Below, piece after piece: positions 61,738-64,000 of a stretch of DNA of 64,000 nucleotides. Every line of letters begins with the position of its first letter. Position 1 is the stretch's first letter. The DNA is from Tropicimonas sp033101155. Its GTDB lineage: Bacteria; Pseudomonadota; Alphaproteobacteria; Rhodobacterales; Rhodobacteraceae. The notes beneath the pieces are model-generated. The model saw nothing but the letters and a program-made list of their open reading frames with translations. It had not been told where the DNA came from and made no database searches. The stretch is taken from contig NZ_JAWMPX010000003.1 in assembly GCF_033101155.1 (NCBI RefSeq), positions 244,677-308,676 of the forward strand. The letters run 5' to 3'. A program made the position numbers and the translations under genes.

Positions 61738-63492
61738 ATGACCGCCCAGGACCCCAATATTCTTCAAAATCTTGCGCTGGCCATCGGCCAGACCCAGAGC
61801 CCGGCATCGCCCGAGTTCATCCCCGAGGATGCGCCCTTCGACCCTGCCCAGCGACACTGGCTCAACGGGTTGCTGACCGGATTGCATGCCATCGCCGCCT
61901 CGGCAACGACGGGCGGCGACGCGGAATCGGGGACCGCACTGTGCGTGCTCTACGGTTCGCAATCGGGCAATTGCGAGTCGCTTTCCAAGGACTTGCGCAA
62001 ATTCGCTAGAACACAGGGCTTCGAAGCCAGCGTCGCCGCGCTTGATGATATCGAGCTGTCGGACCTCGCGTCCGTCAGTCACCTGCTCATCCTCGCCGCG
62101 ACTTTCGGTGAGGGCGAGCCAACGGACAACTCGGCGAGGTTCCATTCCGCGTTGATGGCCGAGGGCGCCCCTGCCCTGCCCACGAGCCTGAATTTCAGCG
62201 TTTGCGGGCTGGGCGACAGCTCCTATGCGGAATTCAACAAGGCCGCGCGCGATATCGATTCCCGTCTGGAAGAGCTGGGCGCAACCCGTGCCGCCCCGCT
62301 CACCGCCTGCGATCTCGATTTCGAGGAGGACTATGCCAACTGGAAAGCCGCCGCCTTCGAGAGCGACGCGTTCCGGTCGGCTGCTGGCTCGGCCGCCGCG
62401 CCCGAACCGGTCGAGATTGGCCCCGCCTTCGACAAGAACACGCCTTTCATGGCCTCGCTCATGGTTTCGCAACGCCTGAGCGGGGCCGGATCTGCCAAAT
62501 GCGTCAATCATGTCGAGCTGTCGCTGGCCGGTGGAGGCGAGGATCTAAACTATTCGGTGGGCGATGCACTCGGCGTCTGGCCTGTGAACGATCCCGCCGA
62601 GGTCGCCGAAATCCTCGCAGTCTCTGGCCTCTCGGGTCGCGAGACGGTTCAGCTCAAATCCGGCCCGGCACAGCTGCGCCCGGCGCTGCTGACCCGGCTC
62701 GACCTGACCACGGTCACGCCCAAGACTGTGGAACGCTGGGGCCTTGCGGAAAATTCCTGCGACGCTCAGGTCATCGACCTTCTGCGCCGGGGCAATTTGC
62801 TGCTCGATGCCCAGGGGCTCGCAGACGGGCTGCGCCCGTTGCAGCCCCGGCTCTACTCGATCTCTTCGAGTCCGGCCGCGCATCCCGGCGAAGTCCACCT
62901 GACGGTGGGAGAAGTGCGCTACGAAAAGAACGACACGCCCCGGCAAGGCGTGGCCTCCACCTATCTCGGCGAGCGGCTTGCCCAGGGTGGCATGGTCGGC
63001 GTCTATGTCCAGCGCTCGGCGCATTTCCACCTGCCCGACGACGACACCCGGCCACTTATCATGATCGGTCCCGGCACCGGCATCGCCCCGTTCCGCGCCT
63101 TCCTCGAAGACCGCGCCGCGCGTGGCTCGACAGGGAAAAACTGGTTGTTCTTCGGCGACCAGCACGAAGCCTGCGATTACCTCTACCGGGACCAGATCGA
63201 AGACTGGAGGGACAGCGGGGTTTTGACCCGCACGAGCCTCGCATGGTCCCGGGACGGGACCGACAAGGTCTATGTCCAGACCCTTCTGGAACGGGACGGC
63301 GCAGACATCTATCGTTGGCTGGAAGATGGCGCCGCGATCTATATCTGCGGCGATGCAGCCCGCATGGCCGCAGATGTGGAGCAAGCGCTTCTGCGTGTGA
63401 TTGCGGAACATGGCGGCTTGTCGCCCTCCGAAGCGGCGGCCTATCTTGAGCGCCTTTCGGGAGATCACAGATACCAAAGGGATGTCTACTGA
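61738..63492 (+). CDS. CysJ-like diflavin reductase
   Basis: NADPH-dependent FAD/FMN electron-transfer flavoprotein, 584 residues. An N-terminal helical segment is followed by a flavodoxin domain (YGSQSGNCESLSKDL, TFGEGEPTDNS, CGLGDSSYAEF), the FAD domain (RLYSISSSPAAHPGEVHLTV, GVASTYLG) and the NADPH domain (IGPGTGIAPFRAF, YICGDAARMAADVE), ending in the typical RYQRDVY. The layout equals CysJ, but partnership with a NirA-type reductase points to nitrite reduction with NADPH. GGAGA precedes ATG 61738. Confidence 0.92.
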   Translation: MTAQDPNILQNLALAIGQTQSPASPEFIPEDAPFDPAQRHWLNGLLTGLHAIAASATTGGDAESGTALCVLYGSQSGNCESLSKDLRKFARTQGFEASVAALDDIELSDLASVSHLLILAATFGEGEPTDNSARFHSALMAEGAPALPTSLNFSVCGLGDSSYAEFNKAARDIDSRLEELGATRAAPLTACDLDFEEDYANWKAAAFESDAFRSAAGSAAAPEPVEIGPAFDKNTPFMASLMVSQRLSGAGSAKCVNHVELSLAGGGEDLNYSVGDALGVWPVNDPAEVAEILAVSGLSGRETVQLKSGPAQLRPALLTRLDLTTVTPKTVERWGLAENSCDAQVIDLLRRGNLLLDAQGLADGLRPLQPRLYSISSSPAAHPGEVHLTVGEVRYEKNDTPRQGVASTYLGERLAQGGMVGVYVQRSAHFHLPDDDTRPLIMIGPGTGIAPFRAFLEDRAARGSTGKNWLFFGDQHEACDYLYRDQIEDWRDSGVLTRTSLAWSRDGTDKVYVQTLLERDGADIYRWLEDGAAIYICGDAARMAADVEQALLRVIAEHGGLSPSEAAAYLERLSGDHRYQRDVY

Positions 63493-63844
63493 CGCTGGAC
63501 CACTTCCACCCGAGCACCGAGACATTGCCCGATGTCGAAACAGACCCGTCCAATGTCCGGCAGGCATTGTGAAGAGACGCGCCGCGGTGGACGCACTGCT
63601 GGACCTTTCCGGCGCAGCGAAAGATCCATTGCAACACCCAGGCGCAGTCTCAACCGGCAGACTATGCATCGACAGGATCATCGAGATGCAGGAATATCCG
63701 ATGAAGGCGGATCTATCGCGAATCTCTGGCTTCAGGATCGGCGGCTTCCGCAGACACGCCTAGTGAACTTCGGTTCGAGAAAACGGCGCGGGTCGGGGAG
63801 ACGACTTCTTCGGATAGACGGCCTCGCCCCCCGGTTGTCGCACC
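63493..63844. other. Intergenic region before the sugar transferase end
   Basis: Nothing identifiable in these 352 bases. Short open frames on both strands have no recognisable sequence. No T-tailed hairpin was found after either convergent gene. Confidence 0.4.
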
Positions 63845-64000
63845 TCAGTGGCCAGTGCCCCGAAACATCACGATGACGGTCCCGAATATCAGCTTCAGAT
63901 CGGCCTCGAAGCACAGGCCACGGACATAAAGGTCGTCATATTCCGCACGCTCGGCAAAGGTGCTCTCGTTGCGCGCGCTCACCTGCCAGGGGCCGGTCAG
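63845..64000 (-). CDS. Bacterial sugar transferase (priming glycosyltransferase), C-terminal part
   Basis: The minus strand from 64000 reads LTGPWQVSARNESTFAERAE and continues to FRGTGH with a TGA at 63845-63847, 51 residues in all. LTGxWQVSxRN and the DLKLIFGTV helix are the C-terminal signature of undecaprenyl-phosphate sugar-1-phosphate transferases such as ExoY/WcaJ/PssY, which start polysaccharide repeat units. The start is outside the window. It implies a second polysaccharide locus beyond this edge. Confidence 0.88.
   Translation of the reverse strand: MTGPWQVSARNESTFAERAEYDDLYVRGLCFEADLKLIFGTVIVMFRGTGH

Overview
The window is a G+C-rich chromosomal segment from an alphaproteobacterium, most likely in or near the Rhodobacterales (Roseobacter group). 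The assignment rests on gene families and order seen directly: tatABC followed by a DUF815 ATPase, a LysM/M23 lipoprotein, pcm and surE; lrp divergent from trxB; a fused sulfate adenylyltransferase/APS kinase; a small 58-residue membrane protein and a small secreted protein typical of that order; and a form II carbon monoxide dehydrogenase cluster. No rRNA, tRNA, CRISPR array, phage or insertion sequence was found. Nearly all DNA is coding.

Layout. 1-11190: surface polysaccharide locus with a Wzc-like tyrosine kinase (cut by the window start), a flippase, two GT4 glycosyltransferases, a nucleotide-sugar epimerase, three different sulfotransferases in a row, glucose-1-phosphate thymidylyltransferase (rfbA) and a convergent UDP-glucuronate 4-epimerase-like gene. 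11391-21125: envelope and housekeeping block (AI-2E family permease, tatABC, DUF815 ATPase, LysM/M23 lipoprotein, pcm, surE, lrp, trxB). 21185-24873: a FucU/RbsD-type mutarotase with a short-chain dehydrogenase, divergent from a 693-codon frame joining an EPS-associated MarR-type winged helix to ATP sulfurylase and APS kinase. 25030-39340: mixed genes, including a frameshifted DUF4375-like gene, dut, coaBC, a rhodanese, an FAD oxidoreductase, an EF-hand protein, lepA, several small exported proteins, a low-molecular-weight phosphatase, a sirtuin, a PCuAC copper chaperone and rpmB. 39486-47989: carbon monoxide dehydrogenase-type island (mocA, xdhC-like, coxD, coxE, coxG, coxS, coxL, coxM). 48075-53123: tuf, a lipoprotein, pdxJ, a Dabb protein, acpS, lepB, rnc. 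53238-63492: a DctS/DctR-like two-component pair, then cyanase, a PP2C-phosphatase/protein-kinase fusion and a formate/nitrite channel on the minus strand, divergent from a NirA-type siroheme reductase and a CysJ-like diflavin reductase. The last 156 bases hold the 3' end of another polysaccharide gene, a priming sugar transferase.

How the parts may fit. The sulfotransferases need PAPS, which ATP sulfurylase plus APS kinase make. The sulfurylase/kinase here is in frame with a regulator domain of the type found at exopolysaccharide loci and lies just after a perfect 22-bp palindrome. Together this suggests, as inference, a self-regulated PAPS supply for a sulfated polysaccharide. The second coherent system is nitrogen scavenging: nitrite entry, a NirA/CysJ-type reductase, cyanase and a signalling protein that carries both kinase and phosphatase modules.

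Starts were often moved downstream from the longest open frame when a Shine-Dalgarno sequence, a 4-base overlap with the upstream gene or family length favoured it. All functional statements are from reading translated sequence; no database search was run.
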